Of a stretch of 64,000 bases of DNA, positions 43,119 through 51,543 are shown one piece after another; the first letter of the stretch is position 1; the number at the start of each line of letters is the position of its first letter. The notes beneath the pieces are model-generated. The model ran no database searches. It was not told the DNA's origin and was given only the letters and a program-made list of their open reading frames with translations. A program made the position numbers and the translations under genes. The stretch lies in the NCBI GenBank assembly GCA_040768585.1, contig JAXGMQ010000001.1:1488001-1552000 (forward strand), written 5' to 3'. The stretch is from JAXGMQ01 sp040768585 (lineage in GTDB: Bacteria; Caldisericota; Caldisericia; JAAYUI01).

Positions 43119-44258
43119 ATGAACTGGTTCTCATTTGCCTTCTCAGGGATGGTCTCTCGCAAGGGATCGTCGTTGCTCTCTGTGCTTGCAGTTGCGTTCT
43201 CAATCCTATTGCTTCTTCTTCTGCTTGGGTTCTATAGCGGCTACACAGCAGCCATGGATGCTGAGCTTCAAACGCTAGGCGTTCAGATAATGGCTGTACC
43301 GAAAGGTTGCCCATATGCCTCAACCACCATGCTTTTGCATGGTGGTCATATCGATGGGGAGCTACCGCTTGACACTCTTGAAAACATCAGATCATTAGAT
43401 GGTGTCAGGGGAGCAGAGGCTGTTGTGATGGGTAAATCGGAGATTGCAAAAACCAACACCATTATCTACGGCACAACACCGGGCTTTTCAAAGTTCAAAC
43501 CACACTGGAATATCGAAGGAAATACCCCACAAACGAGTGGGCAGATTATGTTGGGAAGTCAGATTGCAGGCAATCTAGGGGTAGGTGTTGGCGATAAGAT
43601 AGCAATAAGAGACATTGAGCTTGAGGTTGTTGGCGTGCTTGGATTAACCGGCACATCTGATGATAGTTTTGTTTTCACATCCCTTGACGATGCAATGAGG
43701 ATACTCGGTGCGACTGGTTTGACTGCGGTCATGGCTGACGTTGAACAGGGAAAACTGATGGATGTAAACACTGGCATCGAGGGCTTAACAGACGCCCAAC
43801 CCGTCACGGTGAATCAGGTAGCAACAACTATTGGTGGGCTTGTTGACTCAGCTCGCTCTATCTTGCTTGCTGTCATCCTTGTTGCGATCCTTGCAAGCGC
43901 TGCTGTTGTGGCTGGCTCGTCCCTGCTTGGCATCATCGAACAGTCAAAACTCATTGGCATGATGAGGTCAATTGGAGCAACACCTTTGCAAGTGTCAGTT
44001 GGTGTGATGCTCCAGGTGCTGCTTTTGACATTGGCCGGAGGTGTCATTGGATCGTTGTTAACCGTTGTTCTGCAGCAACCACTCGGTGGCTTGCTTCGAA
44101 TCCTAATCCCAAATGCTCCATTGTCTTCCCTTGTTTCAGTCACCCCTGATTTGATTGGTTTAACGGTTGCTGTGTCTGTTGGTCTTGGACTTATTGCCTC
44201 AATCCCATCCTTGCTCGTTGTTTTCAGGCGACCACCTATCACGATGGCTGGCAGCTAG
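43119..44258 (+). CDS. FtsX/MacB-type ABC permease, copy 2
   Basis: 379 residues. Same plan as the 40881 permease: N-terminal helix (about 18-40), PKGCPY at 61-66, a periplasmic domain, then three C-terminal helices with KLIGMMRSIGATPLQV between the first two. The two are clearly paralogous but diverged, so they likely form a heterodimeric permease with the single ATPase between them. It ends the operon; a NUDIX gene follows with its own promoter. Confidence 0.87.
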   Translation: MNWFSFAFSGMVSRKGSSLLSVLAVAFSILLLLLLLGFYSGYTAAMDAELQTLGVQIMAVPKGCPYASTTMLLHGGHIDGELPLDTLENIRSLDGVRGAEAVVMGKSEIAKTNTIIYGTTPGFSKFKPHWNIEGNTPQTSGQIMLGSQIAGNLGVGVGDKIAIRDIELEVVGVLGLTGTSDDSFVFTSLDDAMRILGATGLTAVMADVEQGKLMDVNTGIEGLTDAQPVTVNQVATTIGGLVDSARSILLAVILVAILASAAVVAGSSLLGIIEQSKLIGMMRSIGATPLQVSVGVMLQVLLLTLAGGVIGSLLTVVLQQPLGGLLRILIPNAPLSSLVSVTPDLIGLTVAVSVGLGLIASIPSLLVVFRRPPITMAGS

Positions 44259-44278
44259 AACGGAACATAGTTTTCTAG

Positions 44279-44284
44279 TATAAA
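44279..44284 (+). promoter_or_regulatory. -10 box of leaderless NUDIX gene
   Basis: TATAAA exactly 7 nt before ATG 44292; no SD. The -35 region is poor, so this is weaker than the other leaderless cases. Confidence 0.4.
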
Positions 44285-44291
44285 TTGCACC

Positions 44292-44711
44292 ATGCGTTAT
44301 GAACTGGCTGCGACGACTTTCGTTTTCAATGGCGGCAGGTTTGCCATCCACAAACACCCAAAGATAGGCAAGTGGCTCCCTCCAGGAGGTCATGTTGAAC
44401 TGGACGAACTTCCCCACGAGGCGGCAGTCAGGGAGGTGCTAGAGGAAACAGGGCTCTCACCACACCTCGTGCTACCTGACTCTTCTGATCTTGGTATCCA
44501 AACTGTTCCCCTCCCTATCGCAATCCTTGTTGAGAAAATCGACGAATGTCATAGTCATGTGGATATGATTTATGTTGCCAGAACCGAGACAGAGGTTTTG
44601 TTAGAGCCGTTCTTCTGGGCAACGGTTGAACAGGCAACCGAACTTGGTGCATCCGAGGATGTTGTCAGGCTCGCAAAAAAGGGGCTTGAGATGATTGAAG
44701 GGATGAGATAG
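44292..44711 (+). CDS. NUDIX hydrolase
   Basis: 139 residues. Nudix box around GGHVELDELPHEAAVREV followed by LEETGL, matching GX5EX7REUXEEXGU with the metal-binding REVLEE glutamates. Hydrolyses a nucleoside diphosphate linked to another moiety; the substrate is not identifiable. Separate from the ABC operon by 33 nt and a probable promoter. The C-terminal VEQATELGASEDVVRLAKK is usual for the family. Confidence 0.92.
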   Translation: MRYELAATTFVFNGGRFAIHKHPKIGKWLPPGGHVELDELPHEAAVREVLEETGLSPHLVLPDSSDLGIQTVPLPIAILVEKIDECHSHVDMIYVARTETEVLLEPFFWATVEQATELGASEDVVRLAKKGLEMIEGMR

Positions 44712-44802
44712 GGATTTCTAAGATTGACGGAATTGAAAAGCCAGGTTTGATGGTTTTTGCGCACAGAGGATCCTCCAGATAGAGCAAATCAACCTTTTAC
44801 AA

Positions 44803-45067
44803 CCCTCACCCCTACCCCTCTCCCTTTCAAAGGGAGAGGGAGGTTATTTGCACCACTCCAAATTGGGGGGTATATGGGGAAAGATATTCCAAACCATTAT
44901 TGGGGAAAAAGTGGGGTGGAAGAGTTTTTTGACTCCAATCAAACACTGGAAAAGTTATCTTTTAAACCCCACCCCCATGAAGGTCTACTAAAACCTCAAT
45001 CTTCAGGAGAAAATTACTACATCATCAGACTCCCTCTCCTCCTTGTGAGGAGAGGGCTGGGGTGAGG
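44803..45067. repeat. 265-bp element with palindromic inverted ends
   Basis: The left end (CCCTCACCCCTACCCCTCTC...) and right end (reverse complement of ...GGGCTGGGGTGAGG) are inverted repeats of about 38 bp, and each end is itself a hairpin (CTCCCTTTCAAAGGGAG; CTCTCCTCCTTGTGAGGAGAG). The interior has no gene. A shorter relative is at 63041-63168. The CTCTCCCT-type ends resemble widespread bacterial repeats of unknown mobility, possibly MITE-like. Confidence 0.75.
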
Positions 45068-45089
45068 AGGTTTTTTTGATACCCACTTG

Positions 45090-45259
45090 GTTTGGACTCC
45101 ATACAGATGGTGTGACTCTAATTCTTCCTTGGTCACTGTAAAAAAATCATTACAGAGTGACGGACTTTATTTGTTGTTCATCTCCAACCTGGATATGTGA
45201 TTGTCTAAAATGACCTGTTTTATTTGAAAACAAACCCATTGTTTGGACTCTATACGGAA
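45090..45259. repeat. Direct repeats GTTTGGACTC(C/T)ATAC
   Basis: GTTTGGACTCCATACAGAT (45090-45108) recurs as GTTTGGACTCTATACGGAA (45241-45259). Between them is an imperfect hairpin GTCACTGTAA...TTACAGAGTGAC. The rest of 44712-45317 has no gene that I can support. Confidence 0.5.
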
Positions 45260-45317
45260 TGACGAAAGCCGAGAGACAATACGCCCAATATAACAGGCCA
45301 ATCTACAAACAAATTCC

Positions 45318-46274
45318 TTAGAATAGTGGATTCTCCGAATCCACCTTCCAGCTATCCTCCATGAATAGCAAAACCTTGTTGTTTGTGCCTGTTTGCCAGT
45401 CGGAGATGATCAGCTGAACGATGTCGCCCATCTCGGCTGCCTTTTCCTCATCGTACTGGAGAACAATGTAGAAGACGACTCCCCAGCGGTAGTTGATGCC
45501 AAGCACATTTGGAGCAAATTCTATTCGAGGGGAGATTGTGTCAACCGTTGCCATGTGGGCAAAGTCTGAGATTTCTTGCCCCTCTGGCGTGTTCCACTCT
45601 TCTTCTATCGCAGTTCTTGTGACATCTGATGCTATTATCTCAGGAGTGAAATCATAAAGTTTGGCATAGTTTTTGTTCGCAATTGATACTATGTAGTCTT
45701 TGTATGCCTCGTTTGCCTGGTCATAAAGGATTATTTCAGGACCAACAGAAGGCAGGAGTTTCCACTCACCATCCATAATAACAGCAACAGTCATGAAGTC
45801 TCTGTCCCATAAAGCTTCTTGGGCTTCGTTTGGTTCGGACTCCTCCAAAGACTCTGGCTCATTCGGGGTTATTCTAACATTGATGATGTATGCTTCATCA
45901 TATTTCCGACCGAAAAGTCCCCACTCGGTTTGAGGGGAACACTGTGTGAACTCAACATGTGAGTTGGATAGAGTTCTGTAAAAATCGTCATTACCCGAAC
46001 GAAGCTGCATATAGAGTTCCTTATCAAGACTTGGCCAAAGATATGGGCTCTCGTACTCGAAAGTCGTTTCGGAATCCTCAACCGACATGTAGAACAAATA
46101 TTGCGAAAACACATCGCAAGCCTCTTTTTGCCTGCCTTCGAAGGGAGCATCAAATGTAATATTGGTTTGTGGACCACTAAACGAAATGAGATTGAATATA
46201 AGACCGATACCGACAGACAAAGACGCGCCTAAAATTAGAAATATCGCGATCAGTCTTCTCTTGCTCTTATTCAT
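45318..46274 (-). CDS. Membrane-anchored extracytoplasmic protein, end of symporter operon
   Basis: 318 residues. Short basic N-terminus then one hydrophobic helix (about 8-32) with no lipobox, and a ~280-residue extracytoplasmic region with alternating helices and strands (LYDFTPEIIASDVTRTAIEE, WGVVFYIVLQYDEEKAAEMG). No family recognised. Start overlaps the upstream lipoprotein gene by 4 nt; last in the operon beginning at 51462. May be a partner of the small lipoprotein just upstream. Confidence 0.68.
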   Translation of the reverse strand: MNKSKRRLIAIFLILGASLSVGIGLIFNLISFSGPQTNITFDAPFEGRQKEACDVFSQYLFYMSVEDSETTFEYESPYLWPSLDKELYMQLRSGNDDFYRTLSNSHVEFTQCSPQTEWGLFGRKYDEAYIINVRITPNEPESLEESEPNEAQEALWDRDFMTVAVIMDGEWKLLPSVGPEIILYDQANEAYKDYIVSIANKNYAKLYDFTPEIIASDVTRTAIEEEWNTPEGQEISDFAHMATVDTISPRIEFAPNVLGINYRWGVVFYIVLQYDEEKAAEMGDIVQLIISDWQTGTNNKVLLFMEDSWKVDSENPLF

Positions 46275-46723
46275 TCAGTCTTATCCCTTCTAATGCTTTG
46301 CATATGAGCTATGCTTGTTTCCCCCATATAGTTTACAACGTACACGAGGTCGTTGTAGGCGATTGGCATGTTATCGCCATACGAAAGAACAATCCTCAAT
46401 TCTACAGCATTCTCAAACACCATGTCGGAGTAAATCCATTTCTCCAATACTTTTGCTGATTCAATTGCAATAGTCTCGTTGAGTATCGAATCGCCGAGTT
46501 CTTCTCGAACTATTCGTCTTTTCTCTCTGACGTCACCCAGGTTTTCAAAGAAGGTTTCATCCAAAAGGTATTTTGTAAAGTCGGCGGATTCTGCGGTGTA
46601 TGCCTCGCGAAACTTTGTATAAAAATCTGTCGCGTTGTTTATAAGCCTCTGCTCGTTGGAGCAACCAGGGGTTAACAGCACGACAGCCAGAAAAACCAGA
46701 ATTGTTTTAGATATCTGCCTCAT
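46271..46723 (-). CDS. Small lipoprotein in symporter operon
   Basis: 150 residues. Lipobox TPGC with Cys 21, then a helical start (LINNATDFYTKFREAYTAES) and a beta part (ELRIVLSYGDNMPIAYNDLV). Overlaps the symporter 3' end by 17 nt and the next gene by 4 nt. Function unknown; the tight coupling suggests a role with the SSS transporter. Confidence 0.7.
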   Translation of the reverse strand: MRQISKTILVFLAVVLLTPGCSNEQRLINNATDFYTKFREAYTAESADFTKYLLDETFFENLGDVREKRRIVREELGDSILNETIAIESAKVLEKWIYSDMVFENAVELRIVLSYGDNMPIAYNDLVYVVNYMGETSIAHMQSIRRDKTE

Positions 46724-48281
46724 TCGTCCTCTTTGTCAATAGTGTCACAACAACAAGGGTAATAAATGAAACAGGAACCGCAACCAATGTCGGATCCATA
46801 AACTTCACCCAAAGCGAATCAGCAATGCAGGCATTGCCCGTCAAGAATTGGCAAATCCCGATTGCGCTTGCTTCCCTGAAGTGGACAAACAGGTACATGA
46901 ACCCGCTTGTTGTGAAGCCAACAATCATCGAGGAGATAACAGCGGCTCTCGTGCAACGTCTCCAGAAAATAGCGCCAACAATCGAGGGGAGGAACGTGGC
47001 TGCCGCTATCCCGAAGAATATTGCCGTTGCGTAGGCGATGATGTCCTTTGGCAGGAAGAACGCCACAACAAGGATGTAAAACAGAGAGATGAAGGCAGAT
47101 ATCCTGACAGCTCGAAGCTCCCAGTTTGCCTTCCTCTTGCCTGTGTCTTTTGAGTTGGTGTTGACAACGTCGTGACCGATTGAGGTTGCCATTGCGTGTA
47201 CCTGGGCGGTGGATGCTGAGATTGAGGCAAGAATGAGCGTGAACAGAAGGATGTAGGCAAACCAGTCTGGGGTGTATGTGCTGACAGTATATGGGATGAC
47301 GGAGTCGACATTTCCAACAAATGCATACGTTGGCATCCCCTGAGTGGCAGAGGTAAGGATGTTTGAGACAGCTCCAGAGATGATGGCTCCGCCGTTTGCA
47401 ATCAGGATGAAAAACACGCCAACACCGACGGCGCGCTTGATGTCAAGCTTTGATTTGAGGGTCATGAATCTCACAGAAAGCTGAGGTTGAGCCAAAATCC
47501 CAAATCCAACTCCCATGAGAAGCGATGTCACAAGAAGCCACCACAGGGGTGAACCTCCTGCAGGCATCTGCGTGAAGCTCCTCATTCCTTCGTTTGCCAA
47601 ATCGGGTGGGATTGGCAATGAGCCAAGTTTTGAGAACGCTGAGAGCCATCCTGTTTTGGAAAGGATTATCATGGCAAGTCCAGCCATGCCGGCAAACTTG
47701 AGGACTCCCAACACGGCGTCAGCATATATCATCCCTTTGAGTCCGCCAATTGCCACATAGAAAGCGATGATGAGACCATAGACCACAAGAGCAAACTCAA
47801 ACGGCAACCCGATTATGAGCTCGATGAGTCTACACACCCCCACCAGCACAGCGCCGGCGTAGAGTGGCATGAAAACAAAGTTGATGATTCCAGCAAAGCT
47901 TTGCACCATCTTGGAGCCAAAGCGTCTACCCAGGAGTTCTGGCATGGTCTTAGCTCCCAGCCTGAGACCAATTTCTCGAATACGAGGGCCAAACACGATG
48001 TAGGCAAGCAGCACGCCAATGCCAATATTGAGAGTGACAATCCAGAACATGCCAAGTCCTACCTTGCTGCCCATCCCGCCAAAGCCAACTATTGAAGCGG
48101 ATGAGATGAAGACTGAACCATATGAGACAGCCATGAGCCATGGGGGGACTTTGCGACCAGCGAGCATGTAGTCCTCGCCAGTTTTCGTGTGCTTGTAGCC
48201 CATCCAGCCGAGGTAGGCGAGAACTACTAGAAAGATCGTCAGAAAAGAGTAGAGAATATACGGATTTAAGTTTGTACTCAT
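46707..48281 (-). CDS. Sodium:solute symporter (SSS family)
   Basis: 524 residues with about 12-13 membrane helices. Family segments: GEDYMLAGRKVPPWLMAVSY, FGPRIREIGLRLGAKTMPEL, LLGRRFGSKMVQ and a Ser/Ala-rich helix SISASTAQVHAMATSIGHDV. Such carriers import sugars, amino acids, carboxylates or other solutes with Na+; the substrate cannot be read. ATG overlaps the stop of a 30-residue hydrophobic ORF (ATGA), a known arrangement for symporter accessory proteins. Confidence 0.92.
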   Translation of the reverse strand: MSTNLNPYILYSFLTIFLVVLAYLGWMGYKHTKTGEDYMLAGRKVPPWLMAVSYGSVFISSASIVGFGGMGSKVGLGMFWIVTLNIGIGVLLAYIVFGPRIREIGLRLGAKTMPELLGRRFGSKMVQSFAGIINFVFMPLYAGAVLVGVCRLIELIIGLPFEFALVVYGLIIAFYVAIGGLKGMIYADAVLGVLKFAGMAGLAMIILSKTGWLSAFSKLGSLPIPPDLANEGMRSFTQMPAGGSPLWWLLVTSLLMGVGFGILAQPQLSVRFMTLKSKLDIKRAVGVGVFFILIANGGAIISGAVSNILTSATQGMPTYAFVGNVDSVIPYTVSTYTPDWFAYILLFTLILASISASTAQVHAMATSIGHDVVNTNSKDTGKRKANWELRAVRISAFISLFYILVVAFFLPKDIIAYATAIFFGIAAATFLPSIVGAIFWRRCTRAAVISSMIVGFTTSGFMYLFVHFREASAIGICQFLTGNACIADSLWVKFMDPTLVAVPVSFITLVVVTLLTKRTNEADI

Positions 48282-48370
48282 TTTTTATTCCAGTTTATTA
48301 TCGAGTAGATGATACCAAAGATGGTAAACGCTGTTGCGAGAATCAGCGCAAGTAGTACAAAGAAGCCCAA
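48278..48370 (-). CDS. Symporter small accessory protein
   Basis: 30 residues with one hydrophobic helix (LLALILATAFTIFGIIYSII) and a basic end (NWNKK). TTG start 2 nt after the TPR gene stop, with AGGAAGG upstream in the end of that gene. Its stop shares ATGA with the symporter start. Tiny single-helix proteins in this position are known as symporter small accessory proteins in other genomes. Coupled translation and the hydrophobic composition make this a real gene despite its size. Confidence 0.75.
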   Translation of the reverse strand: MGFFVLLALILATAFTIFGIIYSIINWNKK

Positions 48371-48372
48371 GG

Positions 48373-49791
48373 TTATCCTTCCTGTAGTTTTGTCAAAACG
48401 ACGATGAGTTCTGGATAGAACTCAACCAATGATTTGTGGATTGAAGAGAGAATTTGAAGGATGTTTGTTGCGTTTTGCTTGTCGCCCTTCTCGACAGCTC
48501 TCCTTGCCACGTCGATTAGAATAAGAGCCTTTGATTTCTCGCTGTCCTGGACAGAGAGCCACTTTTGCAAAATCGGCAACGAGTCTGGGTTGTCGGCGAA
48601 TAAATCCGCGAACTCCTGCGTTGTGTTCGCTGTTTTGATGTCCGCCCACACAGATTCGGAGGTGGATGAGTTCCCCTCAAAGTGGGAGAGCAGAGCGTGC
48701 CACTTCTTGTTCATATCCAGCAATTCAAACCTGAGCCTTGAGAGAAGTTCCATGTTGTCGACATTCTCTGACATCTCGGTTGTGATTGTAGACATGTAGG
48801 CTGAAAAATTGAGGTTCGACAAGAGATTCCTCGATGCTTCGAGTGTCTGCGTTGGGGGTTTGTTGTTGGTGAATGGAGAGTCGACAAGCTTCAGGGTTTT
48901 TCGCAGGGATTCGGATTTCTTCATGAGCGAATCTGATGCCGTGTCAATTATCAGTCTTATCTCGGTGTACTTAAGTGCCAGCTTGGTGTTGCCAAGAAGT
49001 GTTGCTATGTCGACGAGTTGTTTAGCCGCTGAATCCGCTCTGTCCCAGTGTTTTGAGACGGCGGCTAGTTCAAACTTCTTTTCGAGGAAGAAACTCTCTG
49101 TTGGATATTTGTCGCAGCATTCCTCAACAAAAGAGGAAAGGGCGAGTTCGTCAGAGGAGATAAGATTGACGACATTCATTCTGGTGAGAACAGCCTCTTT
49201 TTTCATGCCAAGCTCTTCGTAGATTGCTACCGCATTCCTGTGAGATTCAACATTTTCCGGGTTTCTCTCAAGATGCTTGTGAATCAGTGCCACAACAGAC
49301 TCTGGTCTGTACTTAACGGATGATTTCAAGAGAAGTGACACGGCGGCATCGTGGTCAGGATTGTCTTTTACAATGTTTCGAAGCCTCGAAACCCCAAGGG
49401 GAATATCACCAGATTCAACGACTGTTGCCGCTATTTGAAACTCGATGTCGTGGTCGTCAGGTCTTAGAGCAAGCGATGTCGCAAGCGAATTGATGGCTCT
49501 GTCATATTGACCGTTTTTCCTCTGCAGATATGAGAGTTTTTTGAGTGTTTGATGACACTTTTCAAGATTGCCGACAGTGTAGTGATACGCCGCATACTGC
49601 CTTGCGAGTAAAATCGCCTGCTTCAGTGGGATGTTGTCAATCTCAGTCCACACCTTTGAGAGCGTGTGGTTTGCGCTTGCTATCTTGCCCGAATCAAACT
49701 CATCATGAGCCTTACCGATTGAGCCTGTGATGGTGGCAATCATCACATCGGTGGATTCCTTGGATTGTTGAGTGAGATTCTCTTCCGTCAT
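48373..49791 (-). CDS. TPR-repeat protein in symporter operon
   Basis: 472 residues, cytosolic (no signal). Helical repeats fit TPRs: KKLSYLQRKNGQYDRAINSL, LATSLALRPDDHDIEFQIAA, SRLRNIVKDNPDHDAAVSLL, KHLERNPENVESHRNAVAIY. The C-terminal half is more irregular alpha-helical. Probably a scaffold. Start overlaps the lipoprotein gene by 4 nt; stop is 2 nt from the small accessory ORF. Confidence 0.8.
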   Translation of the reverse strand: MTEENLTQQSKESTDVMIATITGSIGKAHDEFDSGKIASANHTLSKVWTEIDNIPLKQAILLARQYAAYHYTVGNLEKCHQTLKKLSYLQRKNGQYDRAINSLATSLALRPDDHDIEFQIAATVVESGDIPLGVSRLRNIVKDNPDHDAAVSLLLKSSVKYRPESVVALIHKHLERNPENVESHRNAVAIYEELGMKKEAVLTRMNVVNLISSDELALSSFVEECCDKYPTESFFLEKKFELAAVSKHWDRADSAAKQLVDIATLLGNTKLALKYTEIRLIIDTASDSLMKKSESLRKTLKLVDSPFTNNKPPTQTLEASRNLLSNLNFSAYMSTITTEMSENVDNMELLSRLRFELLDMNKKWHALLSHFEGNSSTSESVWADIKTANTTQEFADLFADNPDSLPILQKWLSVQDSEKSKALILIDVARRAVEKGDKQNATNILQILSSIHKSLVEFYPELIVVLTKLQEG

Positions 49792-50282
49792 CTTTCAATC
49801 CTTATTGAATCGACAACCGCCTCAGCCTGGTAGACCATCTTAGAACTCGATGGATGCGTCATAATGACAGCAAGCCCATTGTCATCGTCAACCTCAAGAA
49901 TGAAGAGTTTTTCAGTGACTTCAATCTTGCCAACCGTTGATACAGTTGTGAGATATTCCACATCCTGACCATCAACGGTCTGCTTCCCCTTGCCAGTTGG
50001 CATCCTGCCGGATTTAACAGCGTGCGAGTTTGCCCAGGTTTCAAAGTTGCTTGGAATCTCTGAAGAATTGATTGTCACTTCGAGCTTTTCCTCCTCAAGG
50101 CTGGAAAGGGTTACCGAGTTTCCGTCCTTGTTCTCAACCCTCCACCTTGTTGGCATGGAGACCTGTCCCCACGGCATTTCTATTACATCGTCAAAAACAA
50201 CCTCTTTCTGCCCGCAGGACGTGAAAACGCAAACGCTCAAAATACATGCCAGAAAAAGGTTTAGAACAGTTTTTCCTGTCAC
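49788..50282 (-). CDS. Lipoprotein in symporter operon
   Basis: 164 residues. Lipobox FTSC with Cys 23, then a beta-rich domain (MPWGQVSMPTRWRVENKDGN, VEYLTTVSTVGKIEVTEKLF, LAVIMTHPSSSKM) like small secreted domains that fold against the membrane. Unknown function. It lies 5 nt after the PEGA gene and overlaps the TPR gene by 4 nt. Confidence 0.7.
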   Translation of the reverse strand: MTGKTVLNLFLACILSVCVFTSCGQKEVVFDDVIEMPWGQVSMPTRWRVENKDGNSVTLSSLEEEKLEVTINSSEIPSNFETWANSHAVKSGRMPTGKGKQTVDGQDVEYLTTVSTVGKIEVTEKLFILEVDDDNGLAVIMTHPSSSKMVYQAEAVVDSIRIER

Positions 50283-50287
50283 CTATA

Positions 50288-51007
50288 TCACCTCATTTCG
50301 AGTGTGAAAACCAGTTCAGTGCCTGTCACATCAAGGTCAATTATTCGTTTTATATCCTTATACCCGTCGAGTTTTATCTCTATCTCGTGTTCCCCGTCAG
50401 GCACGCCGAAAGCAATGCAAGGTGTTTCCCCAATGAATTCGCCGCCAATGAACACAGATGCACCATCGATATTGGTTTTGATTGAAAGCTCCATGTTGCC
50501 GAGGAAATTGACCTGGATGTTAGCTGGGCTTGAATCGGTACTTATGACCTTCTTGATTGGAGGATGTCCCTCGACCGAGAAAGTGAAATCGTGCGTTCCT
50601 TGTGTGAGCCCATCAACGGTGAGTGGAGTTACTCCCTCTTGCATCTTGCCATCGACTGACACGAGAGCGCCTTCCGGGTCTGTTGTGATTTTGTAGGAAT
50701 ACAGCGGTTCGAGTGAGAATTTGGTCTTGGTTTTTGTGTATCTGCCAACCTGAATATTTGATGTCAAACCCTTGTAGGTGACTGGATTATTCTCCGTTGC
50801 GACCTTGCCTATTTCGAGGTGGTAGTTTCGGGGTGTGATGAAGGCGAGATAGACGGGTGAGTGACCGATGTATTCACCATCGAGGAAAAGAGTTGAGCCG
50901 GGAGGCTCGACTTGAATCTCAAGATAGCCAAGTGGACCAAAAAATGCAAAAAAAGCGAGTATTAAAACTGCCTCAACAACGATTAGAAGAAAATCTTTGG
51001 TTCTCAT
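50288..51007 (-). CDS. Membrane-anchored PEGA-domain protein
   Basis: 239 residues from ATG 51007 (ATGA overlap with the GNAT stop; the longer frame to 51031 lies inside that gene). One N-terminal membrane helix, then three PEGA-type repeats: VEPPGSTLFLDGEYIGHSPV, ITTDPEGALVSVDGKMQEGV and IKTNIDGASVFIGGEFIGET. PEGA repeats are S-layer or wall-facing beta modules common in archaea and some bacteria. Probably scaffolds an envelope complex with the following lipoprotein. Confidence 0.85.
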   Translation of the reverse strand: MRTKDFLLIVVEAVLILAFFAFFGPLGYLEIQVEPPGSTLFLDGEYIGHSPVYLAFITPRNYHLEIGKVATENNPVTYKGLTSNIQVGRYTKTKTKFSLEPLYSYKITTDPEGALVSVDGKMQEGVTPLTVDGLTQGTHDFTFSVEGHPPIKKVISTDSSPANIQVNFLGNMELSIKTNIDGASVFIGGEFIGETPCIAFGVPDGEHEIEIKLDGYKDIKRIIDLDVTGTELVFTLEMR

Positions 51008-51462
51008 ATGTTTTTCACCATATCCCTGCAAATACCCATCCAGGAAATATTTTTATAGCAGCCATCGATAAATGCATGTTTTCTGAGTAGAACCTCTCTT
51101 TTAAAGCCGGCATCAGAAAACGCTCTCTCTAGCATTGAATCCTGCTCGATCTGGGCATGGAATTTGTTTATATCAACCTTTGAAAAGAGGGCTGCAACCA
51201 TCCACTCGAGAGCTTGTGATACCTCTTTGGGATTGTCTGATGTCCATGATATCTCAAGCCTTGCGTGGCTGTTTTTCCAGTCAACCTCAGCCAGTTTGAT
51301 GCTTCCTCTGAAATCATTTTGTCCGACGAAGAAGAGCCATTCGGAGTTTATGTATTTTTCTTGTTGATTTATTACGTTGTTTAGCGTCTCAAAGATGGGC
51401 TTTGAGATCGCCTCATCAAAGACCACCCCAGTGTCTGTGAAAAAACACCTCAATGTTGACAT
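51004..51462 (-). CDS. GNAT-family acetyltransferase-like protein
   Basis: 152 residues. ATG 51462 chosen: TTGCGA-N17-TATCAT lies 7 nt upstream, giving a leaderless mRNA; an earlier TTG at 51498 overlaps that promoter. RimJ/RimL-like order: FVGQNDFRGSIKLAEVDWKN, then HARLEISW, a helix ALEWMVAALFSKVDINKFHA, DSMLERAFSDAGFKREVLLR with the GF turn, and a C-terminal ISWMGI strand. The acetyl-CoA P-loop (usually Q/RxxGxG/A) is not clear, so catalysis is uncertain. First gene of the eight-gene operon. Confidence 0.68.
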   Translation of the reverse strand: MSTLRCFFTDTGVVFDEAISKPIFETLNNVINQQEKYINSEWLFFVGQNDFRGSIKLAEVDWKNSHARLEISWTSDNPKEVSQALEWMVAALFSKVDINKFHAQIEQDSMLERAFSDAGFKREVLLRKHAFIDGCYKNISWMGICRDMVKNI

Positions 51463-51469
51463 AGCCGGG

Positions 51470-51498
51470 ATGATAACCGAAAAACCGAGTAATCGCAA
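51470..51498 (-). promoter_or_regulatory. Promoter of the symporter operon, leaderless
   Basis: On the minus strand: TTGCGA (51498-51493), 17-bp spacer, TATCAT (51475-51470), then 7 nt to ATG 51462. Its -35 is 6 bp from the -35 of the divergent promoter at 51505. Confidence 0.65.
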
Positions 51499-51504
51499 GT
51501 AATA

Positions 51505-51533
51505 TTGACCGGTTCTTTTACGAGCCCTATAAT
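51505..51533 (+). promoter_or_regulatory. Divergent promoter, leaderless
   Basis: TTGACC (51505-51510), 17-bp spacer, TATAAT (51528-51533), then 10 nt to ATG 51544. The best sigma70-like promoter in the window, with no SD. Confidence 0.75.
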
Positions 51534-51543
51534 TGTGCCTCGT

